In this document: piece by piece, positions 7,591 to 16,556 of the stretch
Layout: each line of letters begins with the position of its first letter
Numbering within the stretch: position 1 is the stretch's first letter
DNA from: Sphingomonadales bacterium 32-65-25
GTDB lineage: Bacteria > Pseudomonadota > Alphaproteobacteria > Sphingomonadales > Sphingomonadaceae
Assembly (NCBI GenBank): GCA_002280855.1
Contig: NCEU01000005.1
Span: 124,001 to 188,000, forward strand
DNA length: 64,000 bases
Reading direction: 5' to 3'
Program-made: the position numbers and the translations under genes
The notes under the pieces: model-generated
Databases searched by the model: none
Told to the model about the DNA's origin: nothing
Seen by the model: only the letters and a program-made list of their open reading frames with translations

Positions 7591-7976
7591 CAGGGCCTCT
7601 TGGTGATGGTGCGCAGGAAGCCGAGCGCGGCGCCGATCAGCGTGCCCCAGAACAGGCCGATGAAGGAGAAAATCAGCCCGACGAAAAAGCCCACCGCAGC
7701 GCCCGCCATCACGTTGCGGCCCACATCGGTGCCGCCCACCGGGCCAGCCTTGGCAAACAGATCGTCAGCGCCCTGCTTGAATTTCGCGCCAGTGGGATTG
7801 TCGAGCAGATCATCGACCACCTGGCCCGCCTTGGTGAAGCCGGCATCGGCAATATCGGCAATCTGCTTGCCAGTCTCGTTGTCGAGCGCGCGCTTGGCCG
7901 CAGCCACCGCATCCTCGGCGGCTTGGGTCAGCTTGTCAGGCTCCGGCTTCGGGCCACCTGCTTCATCCCCCTGCAT
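7590..7976 (-). CDS. Small membrane protein of unknown function between glyA and nrdR
   Basis: I do not recognise a family. The 128-residue product has a charged, soluble N-terminal half (about 1-85, rich in A, D, K) and a glycine-rich hydrophobic C-terminal segment with two likely membrane helices ([20 protein letters not shown] and [17 protein letters not shown]). The ATG has a GGGGGAGAAG ribosome binding site, lies 31 nt after glyA, and its stop overlaps the nrdR start, so it is almost certainly expressed. The glycine-zipper-like helices suggest oligomerisation in the membrane, which is inference. Confidence 0.8.
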   Translation of the reverse strand: MQGDEAGGPKPEPDKLTQAAEDAVAAAKRALDNETGKQIADIADAGFTKAGQVVDDLLDNPTGAKFKQGADDLFAKAGPVGGTDVGRNVMAGAAVGFFVGLIFSFIGLFWGTLIGAALGFLRTITKRP

Positions 7977-8007
7977 CCGCGCTTCTCCCCCGAAATGGCG
8001 AAGCGGA

Positions 8008-9312
8008 TCAGGCCGGATAAATTGGGAACCGCGCGCACAGCGCCCGCACCCGCTGGTTCACCGCCTTTTCCACTTCAGCATTGCCATCATGCCCATTGGC
8101 GGCCAGCCCGTCCAGCACGTCGGCGATCATGTCGCCAATGGCCTGGAACTCGGCAATGCCGAAACCGCGGGTGGTGCCGGCCGGCGAGCCGACGCGGATG
8201 CCGCTGGTCTGGGTGGGCGGCAGCGGATCGAAGGGCACGCCGTTCTTGTTGCAGGTGATGCCGGCGCGCTCCAGCGCTTCATCGGCCTGCTTGCCGGTGA
8301 TGGCCTTGGGCGTGAGATCGATCAGCGCCAGATGGGTATCGGTGCCGCCAGCCACCACGGCGCAGCCGCGCTCCACCAGCCGCGCGGCCAGCGCCTGCGC
8401 GTTGGCGATCACGGCCTTCGAATAATCCTTGAAGCCCGGCTGCAGCGCTTCACCGAAAGCCACGGCCTTGGCGGCGATCACGTGCATCAACGGACCGCCT
8501 TGCAGGCCAGGGAACACGGCGCTGTTGAACTTCTTGCCCAGCTCGGCATCGCGGGACAGGATCATGCCGCCCCGGGGCCCACGCAGCGTCTTGTGGGTGG
8601 TGGTCGTCACCACGTCGGCATGCGGGATCGGCGACGGATGGATACCCGCAGCCACGAGGCCGGAAAAATGCGCCATGTCCACCAGCAGACGGGCGCCCAC
8701 CTTGTCGGCAATGGCACGGAAACGGGCGAAATCGATGATGCGCGGATAGGCGGAACCACCGGCAATGATCAGCACCGGCTTGTGCTCCACGGCCAGGCGC
8801 TCGACCTCGTCATAATCGATCAGATGGTCTTCGCGGCGCACGCCATATTGAATGGCGTTGAACCACTTGCCACTCATCGCGGCCTTGGCGCCGTGGGTGA
8901 GGTGGCCGCCGGCATCGAGGCTCATGCCAAGGATGGTGTCGCCCGGCTTGGTCAGCGCCAGCATCACGGCGCCATTGGCCTGCGCGCCGCTATGCGGCTG
9001 CACGTTGGCATAGGCGGCGCCGAAAAGCTCCTTGGCGCGATCGATAGCCAACTGCTCCACCACGTCAGAGGGGTGGCAGCCCTGATAGTAACGCTTGCCG
9101 GGATAACCTTCGGCATATTTGTTGGTGAACACGCTGCCTTGCGCTTCGAGCACTGCGCGGGAAACGATATTCTCCGATGCGATCAGCTCGATCTGGTTCT
9201 GCTGGCGGTCAAGTTCGGCCGCAATGGCGGCGGCGACGGCGGGATCACTCACCGCTGCCGGCGTTTCGAAGAAGCCATCGGGGCGGAACTCCACGGCGGG
9301 CTTGCTGCTCAT
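8008..9312 (-). CDS. glyA: Serine hydroxymethyltransferase
   Basis: PLP enzyme interconverting serine plus tetrahydrofolate with glycine plus 5,10-methylene-tetrahydrofolate in the cytosol; the main one-carbon donor. Signature segments are [36 protein letters not shown], and the PLP-lysine stretch [16 protein letters not shown] (Lys near 240). At 434 residues it is full length. The ATG is preceded by GAAGGAG. It lies 12 nt after rpiB and 31 nt before the small membrane-protein gene, in a probable operon. Confidence 0.97.
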   Translation of the reverse strand: MSSKPAVEFRPDGFFETPAAVSDPAVAAAIAAELDRQQNQIELIASENIVSRAVLEAQGSVFTNKYAEGYPGKRYYQGCHPSDVVEQLAIDRAKELFGAAYANVQPHSGAQANGAVMLALTKPGDTILGMSLDAGGHLTHGAKAAMSGKWFNAIQYGVRREDHLIDYDEVERLAVEHKPVLIIAGGSAYPRIIDFARFRAIADKVGARLLVDMAHFSGLVAAGIHPSPIPHADVVTTTTHKTLRGPRGGMILSRDAELGKKFNSAVFPGLQGGPLMHVIAAKAVAFGEALQPGFKDYSKAVIANAQALAARLVERGCAVVAGGTDTHLALIDLTPKAITGKQADEALERAGITCNKNGVPFDPLPPTQTSGIRVGSPAGTTRGFGIAEFQAIGDMIADVLDGLAANGHDGNAEVEKAVNQRVRALCARFPIYPA

Positions 9313-9324
9313 CGATGTTCTCCT

Positions 9325-9753
9325 TCAACCAAGCTTGGCGACACGGCCGGCATGGCGGCCACCTTCGAACGGCGTGTTCAGAAATTCGGCCACGCAATCG
9401 CGGGCGGTTTCGGTGCCGATTATCCGGCTGCCCATTGCGATGCAATTGGCATCATTGTGCTGACGGGCCAGCCGCGCCATCAAGCCGCTGGTCACCAGTG
9501 CGCAGCGGGCGCCGGCGATGCGGTTGACGGCGATGGAAATGCCGATGCCGCTGCCGCATACGGCGATGCCCTTTTCGGCGCGGCCAGCGGCAACCGCCTC
9601 GCCCAGCGCCTTGCCGAAATCGGGATAATCGACACTGGCTTCGCTGTCGGGTCCCAGATCGAGCACATCGTGGCCCTGATTGCGCAATTCATCGGCCAGC
9701 ATCGCCTTCAGGGCGTATCCGGCGTGATCGGAAGCAAGTGCAATGCGCGACAC
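9325..9753 (-). CDS. rpiB: Ribose-5-phosphate isomerase B
   Basis: Interconverts ribose 5-phosphate and ribulose 5-phosphate in the pentose phosphate pathway. The 142-residue product begins (GTG)SRIALASDHAGYALKAML and has the catalytic-cysteine loop GIAVCGSGIGISIAVNR and the LARQHNDANCIAMGSR segment. The GTG at 9753 is chosen because AGGAG lies just upstream and the family starts right before the SDHAG motif; a longer frame to 9810 has no matching leader. glyA follows 12 nt downstream. Confidence 0.93.
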   Translation of the reverse strand: MSRIALASDHAGYALKAMLADELRNQGHDVLDLGPDSEASVDYPDFGKALGEAVAAGRAEKGIAVCGSGIGISIAVNRIAGARCALVTSGLMARLARQHNDANCIAMGSRIIGTETARDCVAEFLNTPFEGGRHAGRVAKLG

Positions 9754-9793
9754 GGGGGGCGACTCCTTGGGCTGCGCCCGCTCTCTAGCCGCA

Positions 9794-10486
9794 TCACACC
9801 GCCGTGCCAACCAACCTGCCGATCCCCGCCGTCAGCGCCATCGCCAGCGCGCCCCAGAACACCACGCGCACCACCGGCCGCAGCGGCGGCGCGCCACCGG
9901 CCTTGGCGCCAACATAACCCAGAAGCGCCAGGAACAGGATCGAACCGCCACCCTGCCCCAACGCCATCATGTTCATCGGCAGCAGCACGGACAGCAGCAG
10001 CGGCAGCGCCGCCCCAACGGTGAAGGTGGCGGCCGATGCCAGCGCGGCAACCACAGGGCGGGCCGTGGTGATATCGGTGATGTTCAATTCGTCGCGGGCG
10101 TGGGCCCCCAGCGCATCATACGCCATCATCTGGCTAGCCACCTTGTCGGCCGTTTCGGCATCAACGCCGCGCGTCACATAAATCGCCGCCAGCTCTGCAT
10201 GTTCATGTTCAGGACTGGCGGCCAGTTCTGCCCGTTCCCGCGCCAGATCGGCGCCTTCGCTATCGGCCTGGCTGCTGACCGAAACATACTCCCCCGCCGC
10301 CATCGACATGGCGCCGGCTACCAGCCCGGCGATGCCTGCCACCAGCAGCGCCGGCCGGTCCGCCCCCGAGGCGGCGACACCCAGGATCAGGCTGGCGGTG
10401 GAGACAATCCCGTCGTTCGCCCCCAGCACGGCCGCCCGCAACCAGCCGGCGCGGGCGACAAGATGGGTTTCACGGTGGCTGCGCAT
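9794..10486 (-). CDS. VIT1/CCC1-family membrane transporter (iron/manganese)
   Basis: A 230-residue VIT-family protein with five likely membrane helices. The family exports Fe(II) or Mn(II) out of the cytosol. Typical features are the first helix LRAAVLGANDGIVSTASLIL, the following GLVAGAMSMAAGEYVSVSSQ, a charged cytosolic loop with acidic and histidine residues (SPEHEHAELAA), and C-terminal helices. ATG 10486 is chosen for its GGAGG ribosome binding site; an upstream in-frame start at 10540 lacks one. It ends 40 nt before rpiB and could be cotranscribed. Metal specificity cannot be read from the sequence. Confidence 0.87.
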   Translation of the reverse strand: MRSHRETHLVARAGWLRAAVLGANDGIVSTASLILGVAASGADRPALLVAGIAGLVAGAMSMAAGEYVSVSSQADSEGADLARERAELAASPEHEHAELAAIYVTRGVDAETADKVASQMMAYDALGAHARDELNITDITTARPVVAALASAATFTVGAALPLLLSVLLPMNMMALGQGGGSILFLALLGYVGAKAGGAPPLRPVVRVVFWGALAMALTAGIGRLVGTAV

Positions 10487-10656
10487 GAATCCTCCGGCGT
10501 TGTGAGCTGAGGTTATCGGCCTCCGCGTCCAGCCGCGCAATCACGGGTGGTGCCGAGTTGACAGGCCTGACCGGGCCATTTGCCCCGTGGCGCGGGCGGT
10601 GCGGATTGAGGCATGTTCCCGTAACGCCCGCCCAACAGCTATGGATCGAACCCGTC

Positions 10657-11031
10657 ATGACCAGCACCACCAGCCACGCCGATATCGTGCAACGCGGCTG
10701 GGAGGCGGTGGGCCGCGGCGATTGGGACACGCTGATCGCGGACTATCTGCCCGACATGCTGTTCGTGATGCCCGGCCAGACCGACGTGCTGCACGGCACG
10801 GTGGCATTTCGCGGCGCGCTGGAAAACCTGGGCGCGGCACTGCCACCGGGCTTTGAAATCACCGGTCTGCGGCAGATTTCGGATGGCGATGAGGTCGTCT
10901 CCATCCTGAACTGGGCAAGCACCAAATGTGCCAGCGGCAGCCAGCTTGCCGTGCTGTTCCGCTTTGTGGGTGACAAGATCAGCGAAGAACGCTGGTTTGT
11001 CGATACGGTGCAGTGGAAGGCCTGTTTCTAG
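10657..11031 (+). CDS. SnoaL-like / NTF2-fold protein of unknown function
   Basis: A 124-residue protein with the NTF2-like alpha+beta pattern: an N-terminal helix HADIVQRGWEAVGRGDWDTL, then DYLPDMLFVMPGQTDVLHGT and repeated strands ending ERWFVDTVQWKACF. Members act as small-molecule cyclases, isomerases or binding proteins; no substrate can be assigned. ATG 10657 is chosen over an upstream in-frame ATG at 10558 whose 33-residue leader has no domain character. It is divergent from the VIT gene and followed by a weak hairpin. Confidence 0.7.
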   Translation: MTSTTSHADIVQRGWEAVGRGDWDTLIADYLPDMLFVMPGQTDVLHGTVAFRGALENLGAALPPGFEITGLRQISDGDEVVSILNWASTKCASGSQLAVLFRFVGDKISEERWFVDTVQWKACF

Positions 11032-11061
11032 ACTGGGGGACTGACCGGGGCAGGCGGGAAT

Positions 11062-11080
11062 CGCCCCAACGGGCGCTTTT
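11062..11080 (+). terminator. Possible weak terminator after the SnoaL-like gene
   Basis: A 5-bp stem CGCCC-CAAC-GGGCG followed by CTTTT, 30 nt after the stop codon. The stem is short, so activity is doubtful. The rest of the 294-nt gap up to the OmpA-family gene shows no gene or clear site. Confidence 0.4.
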
Positions 11081-11325
11081 ATCCACTACGCCTGAACGTC
11101 ACGACACCCCCGCCCTGGCGGCACGGCTTGTCGCGCCCTGCGCACCGTTCAACCGCGCTTTGGCCTGCTGTGCCAACCATGTTCATTGGGCAGCAATGGC
11201 GATAGGACGGAAGTACCCAACGGCAGCAATGGCCAAGGGCGACCAGGTTGCCCGATTACAGGGTTCGGCATGCCATCAGGGGCACCGGCAGCCGCGCCGC
11301 AACCGAACTGCAAGGGATGAAGCCG

Positions 11326-12183
11326 ATGAACATCATGACCAGAAAGGCCTGTACGACGGCGATCATGCTCGCCATGGCCGCAGCCGCCCCAGTCGCCGCC
11401 CAGAATGCGCCCACGTTGCCCGACGCCCCCAACACCCAGACCGTGACGGGCGAACGGCCGCAGCCTGGCCCCGAAATCAAGGGCTATATCACGGCGCGCA
11501 GCGGTGATCGCATGGCGGTGACCGCCGAGGACGGCACCAAGACCATCATCACCATCGACAATGCCACCCAAGTAAAGGGCCGGAGCGGCCTGTTCGGTGG
11601 CAAAGGCAAGTTTAGCGCCGCCTCGCTGATGAACGGCCTGCCGGTGACGGTGAAGACACTGCAGGCCGGCGATGCGCTTGTGGCCAGTATCGTCACCTTC
11701 CGCGGCAATGATTTCAAAACCGCCGCCATGATCCGGCAGGGCACGGCGCAGGGCTTTGAAGAACAGTCCGCGGCCACGGCGGCGCTGCGCGGCCGCGTTG
11801 CCGATATCGACAATTACAATGTGAAGGCCACCACCAACGTCTATTTCGACACCGGCAAGTGGATCCTGTCAGATCAGGCCAAGGCCGAATTGTGCAATGC
11901 CGCGGCCACCGCCGAAAAGACCCCCAACGCGCTGCTGCTGGTGGTCGGCTATACTGATTCCGTGGGCGACGAGGATTATAACCAGGAACTGAGCGAAAAG
12001 CGGGCCAGCCGCGTGCTAGCGCACCTGCAGCAAGTATGCCGCTGGAAACAATTCCGCACCCTCACCCCCAGCGGCATGGCCGAATCCGATCCGGTGGCCG
12101 ACAACAGCACCGATGAAGGCAAGGCCCAGAACCGCCGCGTGGCGGTGAACGTGTTGGTCAGCAAGGCTGTCGACGGACTATGA
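11326..12183 (+). CDS. OmpA-family outer-membrane / peptidoglycan-binding protein
   Basis: A 285-residue exported protein. Residues 1-26 form a signal peptide ending APVAAQ. Residues about 45-150 form a beta-rich domain of unknown type (GYITARSGDRMAVTAEDGTK). The C-terminal OmpA domain starts near TTNVYFDTGKWILSDQAKAE and holds the peptidoglycan-binding signatures GYTDSVGDEDYNQELSEKRA and the NRRVAVNV end. ATG 11326 is preferred because AAGGG lies 9 nt upstream; the ATG at 11317 has that sequence abutting it. Anchoring the envelope to peptidoglycan is the family role. Confidence 0.87.
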   Translation: MNIMTRKACTTAIMLAMAAAAPVAAQNAPTLPDAPNTQTVTGERPQPGPEIKGYITARSGDRMAVTAEDGTKTIITIDNATQVKGRSGLFGGKGKFSAASLMNGLPVTVKTLQAGDALVASIVTFRGNDFKTAAMIRQGTAQGFEEQSAATAALRGRVADIDNYNVKATTNVYFDTGKWILSDQAKAELCNAAATAEKTPNALLLVVGYTDSVGDEDYNQELSEKRASRVLAHLQQVCRWKQFRTLTPSGMAESDPVADNSTDEGKAQNRRVAVNVLVSKAVDGL

Positions 12184-12234
12184 TCGAACAGGCGGGCGGC
12201 AGGCTGGACCTGCTGCCCGCTTATTCGTCCCTGT

Positions 12235-13278
12235 TCATTCGAACGTCAGATCACCCGTCTCCGGCACTTCGAAATGCCGCGCCACATCGTCGTCGCTGAT
12301 CGCCTCCAACGTGGCGGGCTGCCATTTCGGGTTGCGATCCTTGTCGATCAACTGGGCGCGGATGCCTTCGAAGAAATCATGGCCGTTCCGGATTTCGCAC
12401 ACCATGCGATATTCGTTGACGAGCGCGTCCTCGATCTCCACCCCGCGCGCGGCGCGCAGGCCGGCGAGGCTGAGTTTGCAGCTGATCGGCGACATGCGGC
12501 GGATGGTGGCGGCCTGTTCCTGAGCCCACTCATCGCCCGCATCCAGGCTGGCCATGATGTCTTCCATTTTGTCGTGGCCGAAATGGAAATCGATGGCATC
12601 ACGATACGCGGCGAGCGGCGCCTCGCCGGCGTCTTCATCGAAAGTCGCCAGCACCTCGGCGAGCGGTTCGTGGCTTGTGGCGAGCAGATCGCACAGTGTC
12701 GGCAGGTGGGCGGACGGCACATAATGCGTGGCAATCCCGCAATAACGCAGGTCCGCCGCTTTCAGCCGCGCGCCAGTGAGCGCCAACCAAGTGCCGATCT
12801 CGCCGGGCAGTTTCGCCAGCGCATGGGTGCCGCCGACATCGGGGATCAGGCCGATGCCGGTTTCGGGCATGGCGAACAGCGTTCGTTCGGTGGCGATGCT
12901 GTAGGGGCCGTGGATCGAAAGGCCCACGCCGCCGCCCATGGTGATGCCGTCAATCAATGCCACCCACGGCTTGCCGCAACGGGCGATGGCCTGGTTCATG
13001 CGATACTCGTCGTGGAAGAACGTCTCCCACAGCGCCCGGTTCTGTCGGCCTTCGCGGCCGAGCAGCGCAACATCGCCGCCAGCGCAAAACGCCCGCTCCC
13101 CGGCACCATCGATCACGATATGCTGAACCTCGTGGTCGCCCATCGCATCGATGACGGCGCGATGGATGGTCACGGCCATCGGGTGGTTGAGCGCATTGAG
13201 CGCCTGCGGCCGGTTCAGCGTGATCCACAGCGCATGGCCACGGCGTTCAACCAGGACTTCGGGGGCGGTTTCGGTCAT
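12235..13278 (-). CDS. 3-hydroxyisobutyryl-CoA hydrolase-type crotonase (HIBCH-like)
   Basis: A 347-residue crotonase-fold hydrolase. It matches 3-hydroxyisobutyryl-CoA hydrolase (valine breakdown) rather than simple enoyl-CoA hydratases by its length, the MPETGIGLIPDVGGTHALAK segment, and the C-terminal FFEGIRAQLIDKDRNPKW typical of that group. The oxyanion-hole stretch FCAGGDVALL and GITMGGGVGLSIHG are present. The ATG overlaps the upstream thioesterase stop (ATGA), forming a murI-thioesterase-hydrolase run. A paralogous enoyl-CoA hydratase role remains possible. Confidence 0.85.
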   Translation of the reverse strand: MTETAPEVLVERRGHALWITLNRPQALNALNHPMAVTIHRAVIDAMGDHEVQHIVIDGAGERAFCAGGDVALLGREGRQNRALWETFFHDEYRMNQAIARCGKPWVALIDGITMGGGVGLSIHGPYSIATERTLFAMPETGIGLIPDVGGTHALAKLPGEIGTWLALTGARLKAADLRYCGIATHYVPSAHLPTLCDLLATSHEPLAEVLATFDEDAGEAPLAAYRDAIDFHFGHDKMEDIMASLDAGDEWAQEQAATIRRMSPISCKLSLAGLRAARGVEIEDALVNEYRMVCEIRNGHDFFEGIRAQLIDKDRNPKWQPATLEAISDDDVARHFEVPETGDLTFE

Positions 13279-13727
13279 TGGCGGTCCACCAGCTTGCTGG
13301 GGCCATCCAGTTCGATCGGGATGGCCGAAGTGGTGAGGCGGGCGAGCAAAGTGCCCTCCTCGTCGAACAAATCTGCTTCCATGAAGGCGATGCGCTTGCC
13401 CAGCTTCAGGCAGCGGCCTTCGGCATAGAGCGGCACACCGGCCTTGGCAGGCGCAAAGAAGCTGGTTTTCAGCTCGATCGTCGGAATGCCGATGCGCTTG
13501 CCGCTCTTAATGATGGCCGCAAAGGCCGCGGCATCATCCAGCATGGCAACCACGATCCCGCCCTGCACATTGCCCATCGGGTTACGGCAGGCATCGATGG
13601 GCTGGAACTTCATCTTCACCCGGCCAGCGGCGCTGTCGATCTCCAGAATTTCCTGGCCCAGGATCGCAGCCGTGGGCGGCACGAAGCGGTTCATGCGTGC
13701 TTTCAGATCATCGTCGTTCAGGGCCAT
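13275..13727 (-). CDS. PaaI-type hotdog-fold thioesterase
   Basis: A 150-residue hotdog protein likely hydrolysing an acyl-CoA or aryl-CoA thioester. The conserved GNVQGGIVVAMLDDAAAFAA matches the PaaI-type G-x-x-x-GG motif with an acidic residue, followed by LKTSFFAPAKAGVPLYAEGR. ATG 13727 follows GAAGAGG; the longer frame begins with an unlikely TTG at 13745. It starts 10 nt after murI and overlaps the HIBCH-like gene. CoA-ester turnover fits that neighbour; the substrate is unknown. Confidence 0.82.
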   Translation of the reverse strand: MALNDDDLKARMNRFVPPTAAILGQEILEIDSAAGRVKMKFQPIDACRNPMGNVQGGIVVAMLDDAAAFAAIIKSGKRIGIPTIELKTSFFAPAKAGVPLYAEGRCLKLGKRIAFMEADLFDEEGTLLARLTTSAIPIELDGPSKLVDRQ

Positions 13728-13737
13728 TGCCGCCTCT

Positions 13738-14523
13738 TCAGCCAATCGTCAGGCCATAGCGGTGCAGCGCCGGTGCCAGCGCGTCAACCTGTTCGTCATG
13801 CCGAGTGAACAGCGCCCGGCCACAGCCCTCACCCTGCTGCCCGCTGGTCCCCAGCAGATGCGACACCCGCCTGGCAATGCCGGCGCCGCCATCCACAAAG
13901 CCCATATGCGGCAAGGCCGCCTGCAATTGCGGCAGCAGCAGCGGAAAATGCGTGCAGGCCAGCACCACCTGATCGATGCGGTCCCCGGCCGCTTGCGATA
14001 ACAGCCCGGCCAGTTCCGTTTCAACATCAGCCGCCGTCACCTTCTCCGCTCGCAGCTGCGCCTCGGCCAGTTCCACCAGCCGCGCCGAACCGTGCAGCAG
14101 CACCGTGCAATCGGCGGCATGATCGGTGGAGAGGCGCGCCACATAGGGCTGACGCACCGTCGCCTGCGTGCCCAGAACCCCGATCACGCGGCTGCGGCTC
14201 GCTTCCGCTGCCGGCTTGATAGCCGGCACCGTGCCCACCACCGGCACATCCAGCACGGCGCGGGCATGCGCCAACGCGATGGTGGAGGCGGTGTTGCAGG
14301 CAATCACGATCAGATCGGGGTGCAACCGCTCAGTGAGCCGGCCAAGCAGCGCACACACCCGTGTGGCCACCTCCATCTCGGTCTTGGTGCCGTAGGGAAA
14401 GCCGGCATTATCCGCGACATAGCTGATATCGATGGCCGGCAGCGCCGCGCGTACGTCATCGAGCACGGACAAGCCGCCCACGCCGGAATCCAGCATCAGA
14501 ACATGCGTGATGGCCGCCTCCAT
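13738..14523 (-). CDS. murI: Glutamate racemase
   Basis: Supplies D-glutamate for peptidoglycan. Both catalytic cysteines are present, in IVIACNTASTIALAHA and VVLACTHFPLLLPQLQ, with the N-terminal DSGVGGLSVLDDV loop and YVADNAGFPYG. 261 residues is the usual length. The gene starts a three-gene minus-strand run with the thioesterase and the HIBCH-like hydrolase; the association is not obviously functional. Confidence 0.95.
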   Translation of the reverse strand: MEAAITHVLMLDSGVGGLSVLDDVRAALPAIDISYVADNAGFPYGTKTEMEVATRVCALLGRLTERLHPDLIVIACNTASTIALAHARAVLDVPVVGTVPAIKPAAEASRSRVIGVLGTQATVRQPYVARLSTDHAADCTVLLHGSARLVELAEAQLRAEKVTAADVETELAGLLSQAAGDRIDQVVLACTHFPLLLPQLQAALPHMGFVDGGAGIARRVSHLLGTSGQQGEGCGRALFTRHDEQVDALAPALHRYGLTIG

Positions 14524-14709
14524 CCAAGCTTTGCCCGGCTCATGTCATGGCTGACGGCAAAAGGCAAAACGCGCCGCAAAATCATGCTCAACAAAGCTTG
14601 AAGTGGCTTTTCCAGCCCTGAAAATTTTGCAGCATCCGCCGTCAACATCGGTGACCAGCATCCGGTTTCGGGTGCTGCCGGCGAATGGAACAACAGGGGA
14701 AAAAGCGCG

Positions 14710-15555
14710 ATGTTCAGGCAGATCATCATCGGTGCCGCCGCCGTTATCGGCCTGGCCAGCCCCGCCGAGGCCACGGTGGAGATTTCCACCACAGCCCGCG
14801 GCCTGGTGAGCAACGTGCGCGTGGTGGGTCAACCGCTCACCCTGATCGGACCGGTTGCACCCGTCAGCGGCCGCACCTCGCCCGGTTATTCGCTGAACAA
14901 CAGCGCCGCCTCACTGGCGGCCACTGTTGGCCTCGGCAGCAATGGTGGCGTCACCGCCACGCTCGATCTGGGTAGCAGCGGCATCGCCACAGCCGCCAGC
15001 GCCAACGGCACCACCCCGATGAACACCAGCAGCGGCAGCGCCAGCGCCACGCTCAATAATCTTGCGATCAACCTATTCACCAGCAGCGGCGGCCCCACCA
15101 CCAGCATCCTCTCGCTCACTGCTGGCCAGGTGCAATCGGTCACCACGGTGGACAAGCTTGGCGGCACAACGTCTCTTGTCGGCGGGTCACTCTTCTCCAA
15201 CCTCGCGCTCAGCGTCAGCGGCAGTTCGGTGTTCAGCCTTGGCAGCAATGCCCAGGTCGCCCCCAACTTCGTCGCCTTTAACCAGAACGGCCTGAAAGTG
15301 ACGCTGAATCAGCAATTTGCCAGCAATTTCGATAGCACGCGGGTGTTGATCACCAATGCCATCGGCATCAGCTTCACCAATTATCTGCTCGACGGCCGCA
15401 GCCTTTCCGGCAGCATCACCGTTGGCCAATCGCTGGCCGAATTCATGGACAGCAGTGGCGATCCGGTGCCGGAACCGGCCAGCTGGGCGCAGATGCTGGC
15501 CGGTTTCGGCCTCGCAGGCACCGCTGCCCGCCGCCGCCGTGCACTGAGGGCTTGA
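14710..15555 (+). CDS. PEP-CTERM sorting-domain protein (secreted, serine/glycine/threonine-rich)
   Basis: A 281-residue exported protein of low complexity (many S, T, G, N). A signal peptide covers about residues 1-22 (IIIGAAAVIGLASPAEA). The C-terminus is a classic PEP-CTERM tripartite signal: VPEPASWAQM, a membrane helix LAGFGLAGTAA, and the basic cluster RRRRALRA. Such proteins are cleaved by an exosortase and released to the surface or extracellular matrix. No function is evident in the body of the protein. The prsK-prsR regulators at 25.7-29.1 kb are plausible controllers. Confidence 0.88.
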   Translation: MFRQIIIGAAAVIGLASPAEATVEISTTARGLVSNVRVVGQPLTLIGPVAPVSGRTSPGYSLNNSAASLAATVGLGSNGGVTATLDLGSSGIATAASANGTTPMNTSSGSASATLNNLAINLFTSSGGPTTSILSLTAGQVQSVTTVDKLGGTTSLVGGSLFSNLALSVSGSSVFSLGSNAQVAPNFVAFNQNGLKVTLNQQFASNFDSTRVLITNAIGISFTNYLLDGRSLSGSITVGQSLAEFMDSSGDPVPEPASWAQMLAGFGLAGTAARRRRALRA

Positions 15556-15588
15556 CCAGCAGCCACGGCCTGCGGCTATGCCCAGTGC

Positions 15589-16470
15589 ATGGCCGAACCC
15601 ACCACCCTTGCTGACACGGATTGGCCGCCGCCGCTGCCCGATGCCAGCGGTTTCGTGGCGCCACCAGTGCCGGGAACCATGGCGGCGCTGGCGCGCTTTG
15701 GCCGCGCGCTGGCGGCGGATCCCGGCGGTGGCCGGCGGGTGGCGGCACGCGGTTTGTGGTTATTGGCAGTCGCAGCGCTGTGCGTGCCGCTGCACATGGC
15801 CTGCCGACGCCTCGGCCTGCCCTCACCCTGGGCCCGCCGCTTCCTCGGCTGGAGTGCGCGCGCCTGCGGCATCCGGGTGCGCAGCATCGGCCAGCCGGTG
15901 GCCCGCGACGTCTTCTACATCGCCAATCATCTCAGCTGGACCGATGCGCTCATCCTGGGCGGCCAGACCGGCACCGTGTTCGTGGCGCAGGACGGCATCG
16001 CCATCTGGCCCGGGCTCGCCTTCATCTGCCGCCTGAACGACACCATCTTCGTCAACCGCAGCGACCGCATGGGCGTGCTGGCCCAGATCGCCGCCATGCG
16101 CACGCAGTTCACCCGCCACAGCCGCATCGCCATGTTCCCCGAAGCCACCTGCTCCGATGGCCGCCGCCTGCTGCCGTTCAAGGCGCCGCTGTTTGCCATG
16201 CTGATCCCGCCCCCGCCGGGCGCCACGCTGCAACCCGTAGTGATCGATTGCGACGAAGCCGGGCGCAACCTCGCCTGGGTGGGCATGGAAACCGGCGCTG
16301 CCAATGCGTGGCGGCTGCTGTCCCGCCCCGGCACCTGGGAAGCCCGCGTGCATTTCCTCACGCCTTTCAGCCCGGCCGACACGCCCGATCGCAAGGCGCT
16401 TTCGGCCCGCGCCCGCGCCGCCATCGCGGCGAAAGTGTCGGAAACACTGGGCGGCCGGCCCGTGGCGTGA
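15589..16470 (+). CDS. Lysophospholipid / 1-acylglycerol-3-phosphate acyltransferase (PlsC-like)
   Basis: A 293-residue membrane-associated acyltransferase. The HX4D catalytic motif is in NHLSWTDALI, the second motif in TIFVNRSDRMGVL, and the FPEATCSDG substrate motif follows. A membrane helix (GLWLLAVAALCVPLHMACRR) precedes the catalytic domain. It would transfer an acyl chain to lysophosphatidate or a related acceptor (for example ornithine-lipid or hopanoid pathways), which cannot be distinguished here. It starts 33 nt after the PEP-CTERM gene. Confidence 0.85.
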   Translation: MAEPTTLADTDWPPPLPDASGFVAPPVPGTMAALARFGRALAADPGGGRRVAARGLWLLAVAALCVPLHMACRRLGLPSPWARRFLGWSARACGIRVRSIGQPVARDVFYIANHLSWTDALILGGQTGTVFVAQDGIAIWPGLAFICRLNDTIFVNRSDRMGVLAQIAAMRTQFTRHSRIAMFPEATCSDGRRLLPFKAPLFAMLIPPPPGATLQPVVIDCDEAGRNLAWVGMETGAANAWRLLSRPGTWEARVHFLTPFSPADTPDRKALSARARAAIAAKVSETLGGRPVA

Positions 16471-16556
16471 TCAACAGACTGGCATTCCTGATTGTGGTGC
16501 GTGGCCTGTCCACCCGCTAGACATTGCCCGAACACTTCGCGCCGAAAGGATCCGAA

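Noticed and set aside
7108..10023. A 971-codon open frame on the plus strand
   Set aside because: It is the antisense shadow of nrdR, the small membrane gene, glyA, rpiB and part of the VIT gene. The minus-strand products are clear family members, and the plus-strand translation is His/Gly/Arg-rich low-complexity sequence, as expected from high-GC antisense.
14524..14709. A sigma-54 promoter for the first PEP-CTERM gene (TTGCA near 14630)
   Set aside because: TTGCA is present, but the bases 10 nt upstream of GC are CC instead of the required GG, so the -24 element is missing.
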